A stretch of 64,000 nucleotides of DNA, taken from contig QHSU01000060.1 in assembly GCA_003220535.1 (NCBI GenBank), positions 97,059 through 161,058 on the forward strand, in the 5' to 3' direction. The notes under the pieces are model-generated. The model worked only from the letters and a program-made list of their open reading frames with translations, was not told where the DNA came from and did not search any database. A program made the translations under genes and the position numbers. Source of the stretch: Candidatus Rokuibacteriota bacterium (GTDB lineage Bacteria > Methylomirabilota > Methylomirabilia > Rokubacteriales > CSP1-6). Shown one piece after another: positions 46,294 to 57,289 of this stretch (the stretch's first letter is position 1; each line of letters begins with the position of its first letter).

Positions 46294-47019
46294 GTGTCCG
46301 CGACGTTTTCCACCGCGCCGCGCGTGCTCACGGCGCTCCCGCTCGCCATCGACCCCGACGAAGTCCTGCGGTTCCAGGGTTACAAGAAGTCCGTCGATAC
46401 CCCGGGTCCGGAGGTGCTGGCGATCTTCGACGAGGCTCTGGCGCTCGGCCGCGGCCTCGTCGCACCACGCGCCGTCGTGCGCTGGCTGGCGGTCACGCGA
46501 CGCGACGCCGACACGATCGAGGCCGGCGGAGTCACGCTGACGATTCCCGACGTCGGCCGCCTGTGGGGTCCGATTGAATGGGTGGCGGCTGCCGTCTGCA
46601 CGATCGGCGACGGGCTCGAGCGGCGCGCGGCCGAGCTGTGGGCGGCGCGCGAGCTGCCGCTCGCCGCGATGCTGGACAGCGTCGGCTCGGGTGCAGTCGA
46701 GAGCCTGGCCGAGTACGTCAACGACCTTCTCTGCCAGGAGGCGATCCCGCTCGGTCTGCCGGTCACGAACCGGGTGAGCCCCGGGTACGGCCGCTGGGAC
46801 GTGCGCCAGCAGAAGTCGCTGTTCGGGATGTGCCCCGGCGACGCGATCGGCGTCAGCCTCAACGAGGCCTGCTTCATGAGCCCCGTGAAGTCCATCTCGT
46901 TGCTGGCGGCGGCCGGAGCGCGGGCGAAGGTCGACCACTACTTCAGCCAATGCGCGCGATGCTGGATGCCCGATTGCGCCTACCGCCGCATGCCGGCCCG
47001 CAAGACCGTTCACCGCTAG
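46294..47019 (+). CDS. MetH activation-domain-like protein
   Basis: 241 residues, GTG directly after the previous stop. It resembles the C-terminal SAM-binding reactivation domain of cobalamin-dependent methionine synthase: EVLRFQGYKKSVDTPGPEVL, TIGDGLERRAAELW, LDSVGSGAVESLAEYVNDL, and TNRVSPGYGRWDVRQQKSLF (RxSPGY). A C-terminal CARCWMPDCAYRR adds three cysteines of unknown role. With the two genes upstream it completes three of the four MetH modules; a folate-binding module is not in the window. A reactivase is likely. Confidence 0.82.
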   Translation: MSATFSTAPRVLTALPLAIDPDEVLRFQGYKKSVDTPGPEVLAIFDEALALGRGLVAPRAVVRWLAVTRRDADTIEAGGVTLTIPDVGRLWGPIEWVAAAVCTIGDGLERRAAELWAARELPLAAMLDSVGSGAVESLAEYVNDLLCQEAIPLGLPVTNRVSPGYGRWDVRQQKSLFGMCPGDAIGVSLNEACFMSPVKSISLLAAAGARAKVDHYFSQCARCWMPDCAYRRMPARKTVHR

Positions 47020-47026
47020 ACCGTAC

Positions 47027-47244
47027 GCCGACCGGACTGCGGAGCGGAGGCGGGAGCGCGCCGCGGACGGGTGGCGCCGGGGGCCGCACCCCCGCGACCG
47101 GCGGAGTGGGACCCCCTCGTCCCGTGCGCAGCTCGAAGAGCTGCGATTCGGGCGAGTGGGTGACGGAGCCGATCGCGGGGGTGCGGCCCCCGGCGCCAGG
47201 CCCCGTCCGCGGCGCGCTCCCGCCTCCGGACCGCGGTCCGGTCG
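47027..47244. repeat. long imperfect inverted-repeat element
   Basis: Arms of about 75 nt (47027-47101 and 47169-47244) pair almost perfectly; the shared stretch includes GGAGGCGGGAGCGCGCCGCG and GGCGCCGGGGGCCGCACCCC. The 67-nt centre holds an exact hairpin, GCAGCTC-GAA-GAGCTGC (47128-47144). It fills the whole gap between the activation-domain gene and aroK. No gene is encoded. A MITE-like element or a large RNA hairpin are possible. Confidence 0.85.
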
Positions 47245-47260
47245 CGCACGATCTGATACG

Positions 47261-47794
47261 ATGCTGGAGATGCGACGGGATAACATCGTGCTTGTGGGAT
47301 TCATGGGTGCCGGAAAATCCGTCTGCGGCCGGCTGCTCGCCCGCCGTCTCGGGCGCTGCTTCGTCGAGACCGACGACATGATCGTCGCCCGCGAGGGCCG
47401 CTCGATCCCCGAGATCTTCCGCGCGATGGGCGAGCCACGGTTCCGCGAGCTCGAGGCCGAGACGCTCGAGGCCCTCAAGCTGAAGTCCGGCGAGATCATC
47501 GCGACGGGCGGCGGGTTGCCGTGCCGCGAGGGCCGGATGGAGCTCTTGCGAGAGCTGGGCACGGTGGTGTGGCTCGACGGGGACGTGCGCGAGCTGCACG
47601 CGCGCGCGAGCCGGGTGGGGAACCGGCCCATGCTCGACGGGCGCTCGATCGAGGAGATCGAAGAGCTCTATCGGTCGCGCCAGCCCTACTACGGGCGCGC
47701 GCACATCACGATCGATACGACCGGACTCGGCGCCGACCAGGTCGTGGCGCGTGTCCTGTCCGCGCTGCGGGACGCGCATGCCGTACGAGCTTAG
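47261..47794 (+). CDS. aroK: shikimate kinase
   Basis: 177 residues from the ATG at 47261. Walker A GFMGAGKSVCG, shikimate-binding ETDDMIV and the arginine region ELEAETLEALK after FRAMGEPRFRE, and the ATGGGLPC loop plus LID-like RVGNRPMLDG. Phosphorylates shikimate in aromatic amino-acid synthesis. It overlaps the next gene by 17 nt; the neighbours are C1 genes rather than aro genes. Confidence 0.93.
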   Translation: MLEMRRDNIVLVGFMGAGKSVCGRLLARRLGRCFVETDDMIVAREGRSIPEIFRAMGEPRFRELEAETLEALKLKSGEIIATGGGLPCREGRMELLRELGTVVWLDGDVRELHARASRVGNRPMLDGRSIEEIEELYRSRQPYYGRAHITIDTTGLGADQVVARVLSALRDAHAVRA

Positions 47795-49628
47795 CCGGCG
47801 GCTCGAAGCCGCCCCCCTCCTGTGCGACGGCGCCATGGGGACGCTGCTGTACGCGCGGGGCGTCTCGCTGGACGCGTGCTTCGATGTCCTCAACGTGAAC
47901 AATCCCCGGGTCGTCCAGTCGATCCACGCCGACTACATCGCCGCCGGCGCCGACTGCATCGAGACGAACACCTTCGGCGCGAACCGGTTCAAGCTCGCGG
48001 TGCACGGCCTGGATCGTCGGGTACGCGAGATCAACCGTCGGGGCGCCGCGATCGCCCGCGACGTGCGCGAGAGCTCGGGCCGCGACGTCTTCGTGCTGGG
48101 CTCCATCGGGCCGCTCGGGAAGTACCTGGCACCACTCGGCACGGTGACCGCCGACGACGCTCGCGCCGCGTTTCGCGAGCAGGCCGAGGCGCTGCTCGAA
48201 GGCGGCGTTGACGCGATCGTCCTGGAGACGTTCTCGGATCTGGAGGAGGTCACGCTGGCGGTGGCGGCGATCCGATCGATCACCGACGTGCCGATCGTCG
48301 CGCAGATGGCGTTCACGAACGACGGTGTCACCTTCACCGGCCGCCCGGCGGCGGAAGTCGCGCGGATTCTGCGGGCCCTGCCGGTCCAGGCGCTCGGCGC
48401 GAACTGCTCGGTCGGCTCGAGCACGCTCTACGAGGTGCTCGAACAGATGCACGCCGAGGCGGGGAACCTGCCGCTGTCCATCCAGCCCAACGCCGGCCTG
48501 CCGAGTCGGATCGGCGAGCGTCTTATCTATCTGTCCTCGCCCGCCTACATGGCGGAGTACGCCGAGCGGATGGTGGCCTCCGGCGCGCGCCTCGTCGGTG
48601 GCTGCTGCGGGACGACGCCCCAGCACATCGCGGCGATGCGCGAAGTGCTCGACCGGAGGCGTCCGGCCCGGCCCGAGACGCGGCGCGCGCCGGTAACGGT
48701 CCGCCCGATGGCGGCCACCGCGTCGCCCGGGCTCCACACCGCCCGGCCGCCGACGGTGCTCGGGCGCAAGCTCGCGGCCGACGAGTTCGTCGTCACCGTG
48801 GAACTCGATCCGCCGCGCGGCCACACGGTCGAGAAGCTCGTCCAGGGGGCCAAGCTCTTGAAGGAGCGCGGCGTCGAGATCGTCGACATCAACGACGGCT
48901 CGCTCGGGCGGGTCCGGATGGCGGTGCTGCCGACCGCCCTCCTCGTGCGCGACGCGACGGGCCTCGACATCAACATGCACTTCACCTGTCGCGATCGGAA
49001 CCTCATGGGCATCCAGGGGGACCTCCTCGGCGCCCACGCGCTCGACGTGCGCAACATTCTGGCGATGACCGGTGACCCGCCCCGTACGGGCGACTACGCC
49101 GATGCCACCGCCGTCTTCGACGTGGACGGCGTGGGCCTCATCGAGATCCTCCGGCGGATGAACGAGGGGCGCGACGCGACCGGGAGCAGCATCGGCGAGC
49201 CGACCTCGTTTTGCGTGGGCGCCGCGCTCAACCCGGCCGCCGCGGACGTCGCGCGCGAGATCGACCGCTTCCATCGGAAGGTGGCGGCGGGTGCGCGCTG
49301 GGTGCAGACGCAGCCCGTGTACGACCTGGAGCTGCTCGATCGCTTCCTCGACCGTGCCGGGGGCTCGCCCGTCCCCGTCCTGGTCGGGATCCTCCCGCTG
49401 CACAGCGCGCGCCACGCGGAGTTCCTTCACAACGAGGTGCCGGGCATCTCGATTCCCGGGGCGGTCCGCCGCCGACTCCACGAGGCAGGTGACGGCGCGC
49501 TCCGCGTCGGGATCGCGATGGCGCAGGACCTCGTCCGGGTGGTCCGGGGGCGCTACGCCGGCGCGTACTTGATGCCCTCGTTCGGGCGGTTCGAAGTCGT
49601 CGCCGAGGTTCTCGATGCGATCCACTGA
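47778..49628 (+). CDS. bifunctional homocysteine S-methyltransferase / methylenetetrahydrofolate reductase
   Basis: 616 residues from the ATG at 47778. Residues 1-300 are a homocysteine methyltransferase barrel (LLCDGAMGTLLYARGV, GANCSVGSS, VGGCCGTTPQHIAAM: zinc Cys set). Residues 330-616 are a MetF-type flavoprotein (FVVTVELDPPRGHTVEKLVQ, ILAMTGDPPRTGDYAD, FCVGAALNP, VQTQPVYDLELLDRFLD). Similar fused proteins are known in Firmicutes (YitJ-like). It would supply and use methyl-tetrahydrofolate in methionine synthesis. It overlaps aroK upstream and the amidase downstream by 14 nt. Confidence 0.93.
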   Translation: MPYELSRRLEAAPLLCDGAMGTLLYARGVSLDACFDVLNVNNPRVVQSIHADYIAAGADCIETNTFGANRFKLAVHGLDRRVREINRRGAAIARDVRESSGRDVFVLGSIGPLGKYLAPLGTVTADDARAAFREQAEALLEGGVDAIVLETFSDLEEVTLAVAAIRSITDVPIVAQMAFTNDGVTFTGRPAAEVARILRALPVQALGANCSVGSSTLYEVLEQMHAEAGNLPLSIQPNAGLPSRIGERLIYLSSPAYMAEYAERMVASGARLVGGCCGTTPQHIAAMREVLDRRRPARPETRRAPVTVRPMAATASPGLHTARPPTVLGRKLAADEFVVTVELDPPRGHTVEKLVQGAKLLKERGVEIVDINDGSLGRVRMAVLPTALLVRDATGLDINMHFTCRDRNLMGIQGDLLGAHALDVRNILAMTGDPPRTGDYADATAVFDVDGVGLIEILRRMNEGRDATGSSIGEPTSFCVGAALNPAAADVAREIDRFHRKVAAGARWVQTQPVYDLELLDRFLDRAGGSPVPVLVGILPLHSARHAEFLHNEVPGISIPGAVRRRLHEAGDGALRVGIAMAQDLVRVVRGRYAGAYLMPSFGRFEVVAEVLDAIH

Positions 49629-50922
49629 GCTCTCGGCGCTCGGCGTCCGCGAGGCGGCCGCGGCGATCCGCGCCGGCGCCCTGAGCCCGGTCGAGCTGGT
49701 GGACGCGTGCCTGGCTCGCATCCGTGCCCTCGATGGCGGTCTCAAGGCGTGGGCGCACGTCGACGAACGTGGAGCGCGCGCGACGGCGCGCGAGCGTGAA
49801 GCGGAGGCGCGCGAGGGACGACTCCGTGGCCCGCTGCACGGCGTCCCCGTCGGCGTCAAAGACATCTTCGACGTCGCGGGCCTGCCGACGACCGGCGGCG
49901 CTCGGCCCTTCGCCCACACACGGCCCAGCGTGGACGCAACGGCGGTCACGCGGCTGCGTGCCGCTGGCGCGATCGTCCTGGGCAAGACCGTGACGACGGA
50001 GTTCGCGTATCGGGATCCGGCGCCGACGCGGAACCCGTGGAATCCCGCGCACACGCCCGGCGGCTCGTCGGCCGGATCGGCCGCCGCCCTCGGGGCGCGT
50101 ATGGCGCCGCTGGCGCTCGGCTCGCAGACGGTCGGCTCGGTGCTGCGGCCCGCCGCCTATTGTGGCGTCGTCGGCTTCAAGGGTACGCACGGCCTGGTGC
50201 CGGTCGCCGGCGTCATCCCTCTCGCGTGGTCGCTCGATCACGTCGGCGTCCTCGCCCGTTCCGTCGCCGACGTCGCCCTGGCGATGTCCGTGCTCTCGGG
50301 GAAGGACCTCGAACCGACGGTGGTGGGCGCGCCGCGGCTGGCGCTCGCTCCCGAGCTCCTGGGCCGCGCCTCGCGCGAGGTCGCGGCTCACGTCGAGGCC
50401 GTGGCCGATGCGTGTGCGCGCGCCGGCGCCACGGTGTCGAAGGTCGAGCTGCCGGCGACGTTTCGCGGGCTCCACGCGGCGGGGCTGACCGTGCTGGAGG
50501 CCGAGGCGGCCGCGTACCACGCGCCCTCGTTCGCCAAGCACGCCGACGACTACGGCTCGGAGATGCGGAGCCTCATCGAGGCGGGGCTCGGCCACCCGGC
50601 CGCGGCGTACATCCAGGCCAATCGCGCCCGCCTCGCCTTCCGCGAGGACGTGATGCCTCTCCTCATGGCGCACGACGCGCTCCTCTGCCCCACGGCGCCC
50701 GCCCCGGCGCCGGCGGGGCTCGGCTCGACGGGTGACGGCTCGCTCTGCGCGCCGTGGAGCAACGCCGGCGTTCCGGCGATCTCGCTGCCGAGCGGCATCG
50801 CGCCGTCGGGGCTGCCGCACGCGATCCAGCTCGTCCAGGCAGCGGGGGCGTCGGCGCGCCTCCTCGGCGTCGCCGCCTGGTGCGAACGGGTGCTCGGCTT
50901 CTCGCAGGCCCCGGTGGTCTAG
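49615..50922 (+). CDS. amidase-signature family hydrolase
   Basis: 435 residues. Amidase signature with the Lys-cisSer-Ser triad: GVPVGVKDIFDVAGLPTTGG (Lys) and NPAHTPGGSSAGSAAALGAR (cis-Ser and nucleophilic Ser near 164). Another conserved stretch is QTVGSVLRPAAYCGVVGFKG. Family includes GatA and many amide hydrolases; GatA is unlikely, as gatB/gatC are absent. It sits between C1 and D-aminoacylase genes; the substrate is unknown. Confidence 0.9.
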   Translation: MRSTELSALGVREAAAAIRAGALSPVELVDACLARIRALDGGLKAWAHVDERGARATAREREAEAREGRLRGPLHGVPVGVKDIFDVAGLPTTGGARPFAHTRPSVDATAVTRLRAAGAIVLGKTVTTEFAYRDPAPTRNPWNPAHTPGGSSAGSAAALGARMAPLALGSQTVGSVLRPAAYCGVVGFKGTHGLVPVAGVIPLAWSLDHVGVLARSVADVALAMSVLSGKDLEPTVVGAPRLALAPELLGRASREVAAHVEAVADACARAGATVSKVELPATFRGLHAAGLTVLEAEAAAYHAPSFAKHADDYGSEMRSLIEAGLGHPAAAYIQANRARLAFREDVMPLLMAHDALLCPTAPAPAPAGLGSTGDGSLCAPWSNAGVPAISLPSGIAPSGLPHAIQLVQAAGASARLLGVAAWCERVLGFSQAPVV

Positions 50923-50932
50923 CCCGCCGCCC

Positions 50933-52528
50933 GTGCTCGACCTCAAGATCGAGGGCGCGGAAGTCATCGACGGCACCGGGCGCCACGGGGCGCGCGCGGA
51001 CGTCGGGATCGTGGACGACCGGATCACGGCGATCGGCGATCTTCACCGCGAGCCCGCCGGACGCAACCTGCACGCGTCTGGGAAGGTCGTGGCGCCCGGC
51101 TTCATCGACATGCACTCGCACTCGGACTGGCGACTCTGGGAGAACCGCCGCGCCGAATCGAAGGTGAGACAGGGCGTGACCACCGAGGTGGTCGGCAATT
51201 GTGGATTCTCTCCCGCGCCCGTGTCCGATGAGTTCCTGGACGATCTGCGAGGTTTCGCGCTTCACGTGCCGGCGGGCATGGACTTCCGCTGGCGCTCGGT
51301 CGGCGACTATCTCCGGGCGTTCGACGCCATCGGCACGGCGCTCAATGTGATCCAGCTCATCGGCCACGGCACCCTGCGGGTGGCGGCGATGGGCTTCGCG
51401 AGGCGCGCGCCGACGGCGGCCGAGTTCGGCCGGATGCAGACCCTGCTCGCCGACGGGATCGAGGACGGCGCCTGGGGGCTCTCGACCGGGCTCATCTACG
51501 CGCCCGGCTCCTACGCCACGACCGAGGAGCTCGTCGAGCTCGCGACCGTCGCCGGGCGCCACCGCGGCTTCTACGCGAGCCACATCCGCGGCGAGGGCGC
51601 CACGCTCCTGGACGCGGTGCGCGAGGCGATCCACATCGGGCAGGAAGGGGATCTGCCCGTGCAGATCAGCCACGTGAAGGCCGCGGGGCGACCGAACTGG
51701 GGCAAGGTCGCCGAGGCGCTCGAGCTCATCGACGCGGCACGCGGCGAAGGCCTCGACGTCATGGCCGACGTCTACCCGTACACTGCATCGAGCACGACGC
51801 TCCGGACGCTCTTGCCGGACTGGGCCCTCGAAGGCGGGATCGACGCCATGCTCAAGCGGCTCGCCGACCCGGAGGCCCGGGCCCGCATTCGCCGCGACGT
51901 CGAGGCGCCGGCGACCGGCCAGGGGCTGCTCGATCGCATCGGGTGGGAGAACATCATGGTCGCCTCCTGCACGCGGCGCAAGGACGCCGAGGGAAAACGA
52001 ATCTCCGAGATCGCCGCCAGCCGCGGCATGGACGCGCTCGACGCCTCGCTGGAGCTGATCGTCGCGGAAGCGGGGAAGGGGTACATGATTCTCTTCCAGC
52101 TCGACGAGGGCGACCTCCAGCGGGCGCTGGTCCATCCTGCCGTGATGATCGGCTCCGACGGCTCGGCGCTCGCGCCCTACGGCAGTCTGGCGACGGGTAA
52201 GCCGCACCCCCGGAGCTACGGCACCTTTCCACGCGTCCTGGGCGAGTACGCGCGCGAGCAGCGCGTGCTGACGCTGTCCCAGGCTATCCACAAGATGACG
52301 GCGCTCCCGGCGCGCCGCCTCGGGCTCAAAGATCGCGGTGTGATCGCAGTCGGCGCGCGCGCCGATCTCGTGGTGTTCGACGCGCGTCGCGTCGCGGACC
52401 GCGCCACGTACCAGGATCCCCATCAGTACCCGGCTGGGATCGAGCACGTGCTCGTCAACGGCCGTTTCGTCATCAAGGACGGCGAGCATACCGGGAGTCT
52501 CCCTGGCCGCCTGCTCACCCCGGCGTGA
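50933..52528 (+). CDS. D-aminoacylase / N-acyl-D-amino-acid deacylase-like amidohydrolase
   Basis: 531 residues from a GTG at 50933. Amidohydrolase superfamily: N-terminal beta-sandwich (LKIEGAEVIDGTGRHGARAD), metal motif PGFIDMHSHSDW, VVGNCGFSPAP with the bridging Cys of D-aminoacylases, ISHVKAAGRPNWGK (His) and MIGSDGSALAP (Asp). C-terminal LGLKDRGVIAVGARADLVVF and VNGRFVIKDGEHTGSLPGR are typical. Hydrolyses N-acyl-D-amino acids or a relative. It is 10 nt after the amidase, so a shared amide-salvage role is plausible. Confidence 0.92.
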   Translation: MLDLKIEGAEVIDGTGRHGARADVGIVDDRITAIGDLHREPAGRNLHASGKVVAPGFIDMHSHSDWRLWENRRAESKVRQGVTTEVVGNCGFSPAPVSDEFLDDLRGFALHVPAGMDFRWRSVGDYLRAFDAIGTALNVIQLIGHGTLRVAAMGFARRAPTAAEFGRMQTLLADGIEDGAWGLSTGLIYAPGSYATTEELVELATVAGRHRGFYASHIRGEGATLLDAVREAIHIGQEGDLPVQISHVKAAGRPNWGKVAEALELIDAARGEGLDVMADVYPYTASSTTLRTLLPDWALEGGIDAMLKRLADPEARARIRRDVEAPATGQGLLDRIGWENIMVASCTRRKDAEGKRISEIAASRGMDALDASLELIVAEAGKGYMILFQLDEGDLQRALVHPAVMIGSDGSALAPYGSLATGKPHPRSYGTFPRVLGEYAREQRVLTLSQAIHKMTALPARRLGLKDRGVIAVGARADLVVFDARRVADRATYQDPHQYPAGIEHVLVNGRFVIKDGEHTGSLPGRLLTPA

Positions 52529-52532
52529 CACC

Positions 52533-55078
52533 ATGAAGAACGGGCGCGCGTTTCCCGACGTGCTGGCGCCGATCTCAGCGGCCGCCTCGGTGGCCGAGGG
52601 GCTCAACGGCACCTTGCGCCGCCTGGTGGACCTCACCGGCGCCACGGCCGGTGCGCTGGCGTTCCGGCCGCGCTATCAGGCGCCCGTGGTCGTCACCGCC
52701 GGCGCGCGACGCACCGTCGCGGGCGCGCGACCCTCCCCCGTCACGCTCCGGAGCTGGTTGACGACGGTCGCGGCGACGCCGGCCCGCGACACGCAACTCA
52801 CGCGCATCGTGCCGCCCGGCGCGCCGCCGAGCCGCAAGGCGGCGCTGCTGCGGGTGCCGCTCGGGGCGCCGGGCCGTCCCGTCGGCGAGCTGGTCCTCCT
52901 CGGTCGCGTCGGTGACCTCACGGCGGCCGCGCTGCCGGCGCGATTCCCGCACGAGCTCGGAACGGCGATCGACCGTCTCGGTCATCGCGAGCGGCAGGCG
53001 CTGCGCGCGGCCGCGGTCGACGAGCTCACCGGACTGCTCGCGTCGCGCCACACGCTCGACGAGCTATTCGTCGCGTTCGCCGATGGCGCCGCGAAGCTCG
53101 TGCGGTTCGACGCGATCGACGTGTCGCTGCTCGCCGCCGAGCGCGAGGAGTGCGAGGTCATCGACCTCACGGCCGGCGGACGTGGCGCGCCCCCGCCACG
53201 CGAGACGCGGGTGGCGCTCGAGGGAACCCTGCTGGCGCGTGTTGTGACCGGGGGCGCCCCGCTGCGGGTCGACGACCTCGAGCGCGACCCCGGGCCCGAC
53301 GCGGGCCGCGCAGCCGCCCGCGGCCACCGCGCGGTGGCGCTCGCCCCCCTCGTCTCGGGCGGCCGTGTGTTGGGCGCGGTCACCTTCGCGGCGGCACGCC
53401 CCGGCACGTTCGACGACACCGACCTCGAGGTGATCGTCGAGCTCGCGCGCCCCCTGGCCCTCGGCATCGAGCAGTGGCGCCTCGCCGACGAGAGCGTCAG
53501 GGGCGCACGCGAGACGCGGGCACTGCTCGAGGCGGGCCGGGCCGTCACTGCGAGCCTCGATGTCGGCCGGACGATCCGCGTGATCCTGGAAGAAGCGCGG
53601 GCCGTGCTCGGCGTCGACTCCTGCAGTGTGTCGACGATCGATGAGGAGACCGACGAGCTGGTCATGGTGGCGAGCCTCGACGTGCCGCCGGAGATGGTGT
53701 CGTCGGTCCGGCTTCGACCGGGTGAGGGGATCGCGGGGCTCGCCGTGCTGGAGCGCCGCCCGATGCAGAGCCGCGATACGTGGGCCGACCCGCGCGTGCG
53801 GTTTCAGCAGCTCCAGCGGGGCAGCGGGTTCCGCTCGATGCTCGTGGTGCCGCTCCGCATCGGCGAGCGGGTCACCGGTGCCATCAGCGTGCTTCGGAGC
53901 GACGTCCACGAGTTCTCGACGCACGAGGAGGAGCTGCTCGTGGCGCTGGCCGACCAGGCGGCGATCGCCCTGGAGCACGCGCGTCTCTATACCGAGCTCG
54001 AGGAGATGGTCGCCGACCGCACCCGCGAGCTCGACACGCAGAAGCGGTTCGTCGAGGTGGTGCTGGAGACGCTGCCGCTCGGCGTGCTCGTGCTCGACGC
54101 CGACCTCGGCGTCGTCCGGGTCAACCGCGCCGGCGCCGAGGCGTTGGCCTGCGACCCTCGTGTCCGCGGCCCGCTGGTCCGGCTGCTTCCGGACGACAAG
54201 GCGGAGCTCGTGCGGGCGTTTCTCCGGGAGGCGTTCCATACCCGACGTGTCCACTCGATCGAAGAGGAGATGGTCATCGCCGGCGACTCGAAGATCTTCC
54301 GGCTCACCGCGGCGCCGGTCGGGTCGGCCAGCGAGCCCGGCACCCACGCGGTGCTCCTGGTGGAGGACGTCACGCGCGCCAAGCGACTCGAGCGCCAGAT
54401 GCTCGTGACGGAGCGGCTGACGACCGCGGGACGGCTCGCGGCCGGTGTCGCGCACGAGCTCAACAACCCGCTGGCCACGATCGCCGGGTGCGCCGAATCG
54501 CTCCAGGGGCGTTTGGGAGATGGCGATTCGGAGCCCGGAGAGTTCCGTCACTACCTGCGCCTGATCGAGGAGGAGGCCTATCGCTGCAAGGAGATCACCG
54601 GAAGCCTGCTGCAGTTCGTCCGCGATCCGGGGAGCCGCCGGGGCCTGACCGACCTGAACGGGGTCGTGCTGAAAGCCGTCGAGCTCTTGTCGCACCAGTC
54701 CCGGTTCGCCCGGAGCCGCGTCGTGACCGAGCTCGATCCCGCGCTGCCGCCCCTCGCGGCGAACGAGGGCCAGCTGCGTCAGGTGTGCCTCGGGCTCGCG
54801 TCGAACGCGCTCGAGGCGATGGAGGGGCGGGGCACCCTGACCATTCGATCCCGCCAGGTCGGCGGCGAGATCGAGATCGAGCTCGAAGACGAGGGGCCGG
54901 GGATTGCGGAAGAGAATCTCGCCCGCATCTTCGACCCCTTCTTCACGACCAAGCCGCCCGGGCAGGGGACAGGGCTCGGACTCCCGATCGCCCAGGGCAT
55001 CGTGACCGACCACGGCGGCCGGATCGAGGTCAGCTCGGCGCTCGGCAAGGGCAGCGTGTTCCGCGTGGTGCTGCCGCT

Positions 55079-55082
<4 letters not shown>
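52533..55082 (+). CDS. soluble sensor histidine kinase with GAF and PAS domains
   Basis: 849 residues, no membrane helices. Two or three GAF domains (residues about 20-150, 165-315, 335-485; the last reads SCSVSTIDEE, RPGEGIAGLAVLERRPMQSR) lead into a coiled coil (485-505), a PAS domain (510-610) and the HisKA H-box VAHELNNPLATIAGCAES (His641). The HATPase shows ASNALEAM, DEGPGIAEENLARIFDPFFT and GTGLGLPIAQG. It should phosphorylate the response regulator encoded directly downstream (GTGA overlap). Confidence 0.92.
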
Positions 55083-56431
<1,349 letters not shown>

Positions 56432-56434
56432 AGC

Positions 56435-57289
56435 CTAGCTGCGGTGTCGCCTCCAGGCGAGCCGACCGAGGGCAACAAGCCCCGGGCCGAGCAGGAGGAG
56501 GGTTCCCGGCTCTGGAGCGGCCGACGGCCCCGGCGAGGTCTGCAGAACCGCGATGTCCCAATCGAAGACGTCGCCTTGCGAAGAGTTGATGGTCACCGTG
56601 TTCAGGCCGTTGACCGCCGTCCCGAAGAGCTGGAACAGACTGGCGAACCCCCCGATATTCTCGTCGATCGGTCCCCCGATCACCGTTCCGTTGAGACTGA
56701 TGGTCTCGTTCGACTGGATCGTGTTGTCGGCGCCGGTGTGGATCCACACCGCCGCCGGGCCGGCGGAGGCATTGAACGCGGTCGAGTTGACGGCGCCGAT
56801 CCCGGCGTTGTTTATGAAGTCTTGGGCCCCGTCGTTCACGACCACGTGGCCCACCGGGAGGCTCGGATTCGAGAAGACGACGACCAGCGCCAGGCCGTAG
56901 TTGTTCGTCAAGCCCGATGCTGATGCGCTGAAGCTACCGCTTCCGGTGACGAGGCCCGTGACGTTCCATTTGTAGTTCGAGGCGTCACCGCTTGTCGCGA
57001 AGGCCGAGACGCTGCCGAGGTTCGTGGCGCCGAACACGGCCGACGGCGTCACACTCTGGAAGTAGTTGTCGGCGTAGAGCGTGGCGGACAGGATCGTCGA
57101 GCCGACTGGAACTCCCGAGACGAGCAGCGAGCCGCTTGGCGCCGATGCCCCGGCCGCCGCGAAGGCGGCCACGGTCGCGGCCACGTTACCGTCGAAGGTT
57201 GACGAGGTCACGAGCGTCGCGGCGGCGGGCGCGGCGGTGGCTAGGCCATACAACGCCACGATCCCTATCGACCTGGTGAAGAGTTTCAT
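56435..57289 (-). CDS. PEP-CTERM sorting-signal surface protein
   Basis: 284 residues from the ATG at 57289 with GGAGGGC just upstream. A signal peptide (MKLFTRSIGIVALYGLATAA) is followed by a Ser/Ala/Gly/Asn-rich, Cys-free body (LNTVTINSSQGDVFDWDIAV), and the tail SAAPEPGTLLLLGPGLVALG then RLAWRRHRS. That is the tripartite PEP-CTERM signal: PEP motif, membrane helix and basic end, which exosortase cleaves during export to the cell surface or matrix. A functional partner exosortase is not intact in the window. Confidence 0.9.
   Translation of the reverse strand: MKLFTRSIGIVALYGLATAAPAAATLVTSSTFDGNVAATVAAFAAAGASAPSGSLLVSGVPVGSTILSATLYADNYFQSVTPSAVFGATNLGSVSAFATSGDASNYKWNVTGLVTGSGSFSASASGLTNNYGLALVVVFSNPSLPVGHVVVNDGAQDFINNAGIGAVNSTAFNASAGPAAVWIHTGADNTIQSNETISLNGTVIGGPIDENIGGFASLFQLFGTAVNGLNTVTINSSQGDVFDWDIAVLQTSPGPSAAPEPGTLLLLGPGLVALGRLAWRRHRS

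Noticed and set aside
47027..47244. The inverted repeat as an ordinary terminator
   Set aside because: Arms of about 75 nt are far beyond terminator size and lack a T-run; it also separates co-oriented genes.
44752..47631. 959-codon minus-strand frame
   Set aside because: It lies opposite four clear genes and the inverted-repeat element, is extremely Arg/Ala/His-rich and has no domain; it is a product of GC-rich codon use.
47751..47777. Upstream start for the HMT-MTHFR fusion giving a CPRCG-bearing N-terminus
   Set aside because: It would extend the overlap with aroK; the MPYELSRRLEAAPLLCDGAM start fits the family.
56435..57289. Sigma-54 promoter upstream of the PEP-CTERM gene
   Set aside because: No GG-N10-GC match with the conserved flanking bases was found on the minus strand in 57290-57655.
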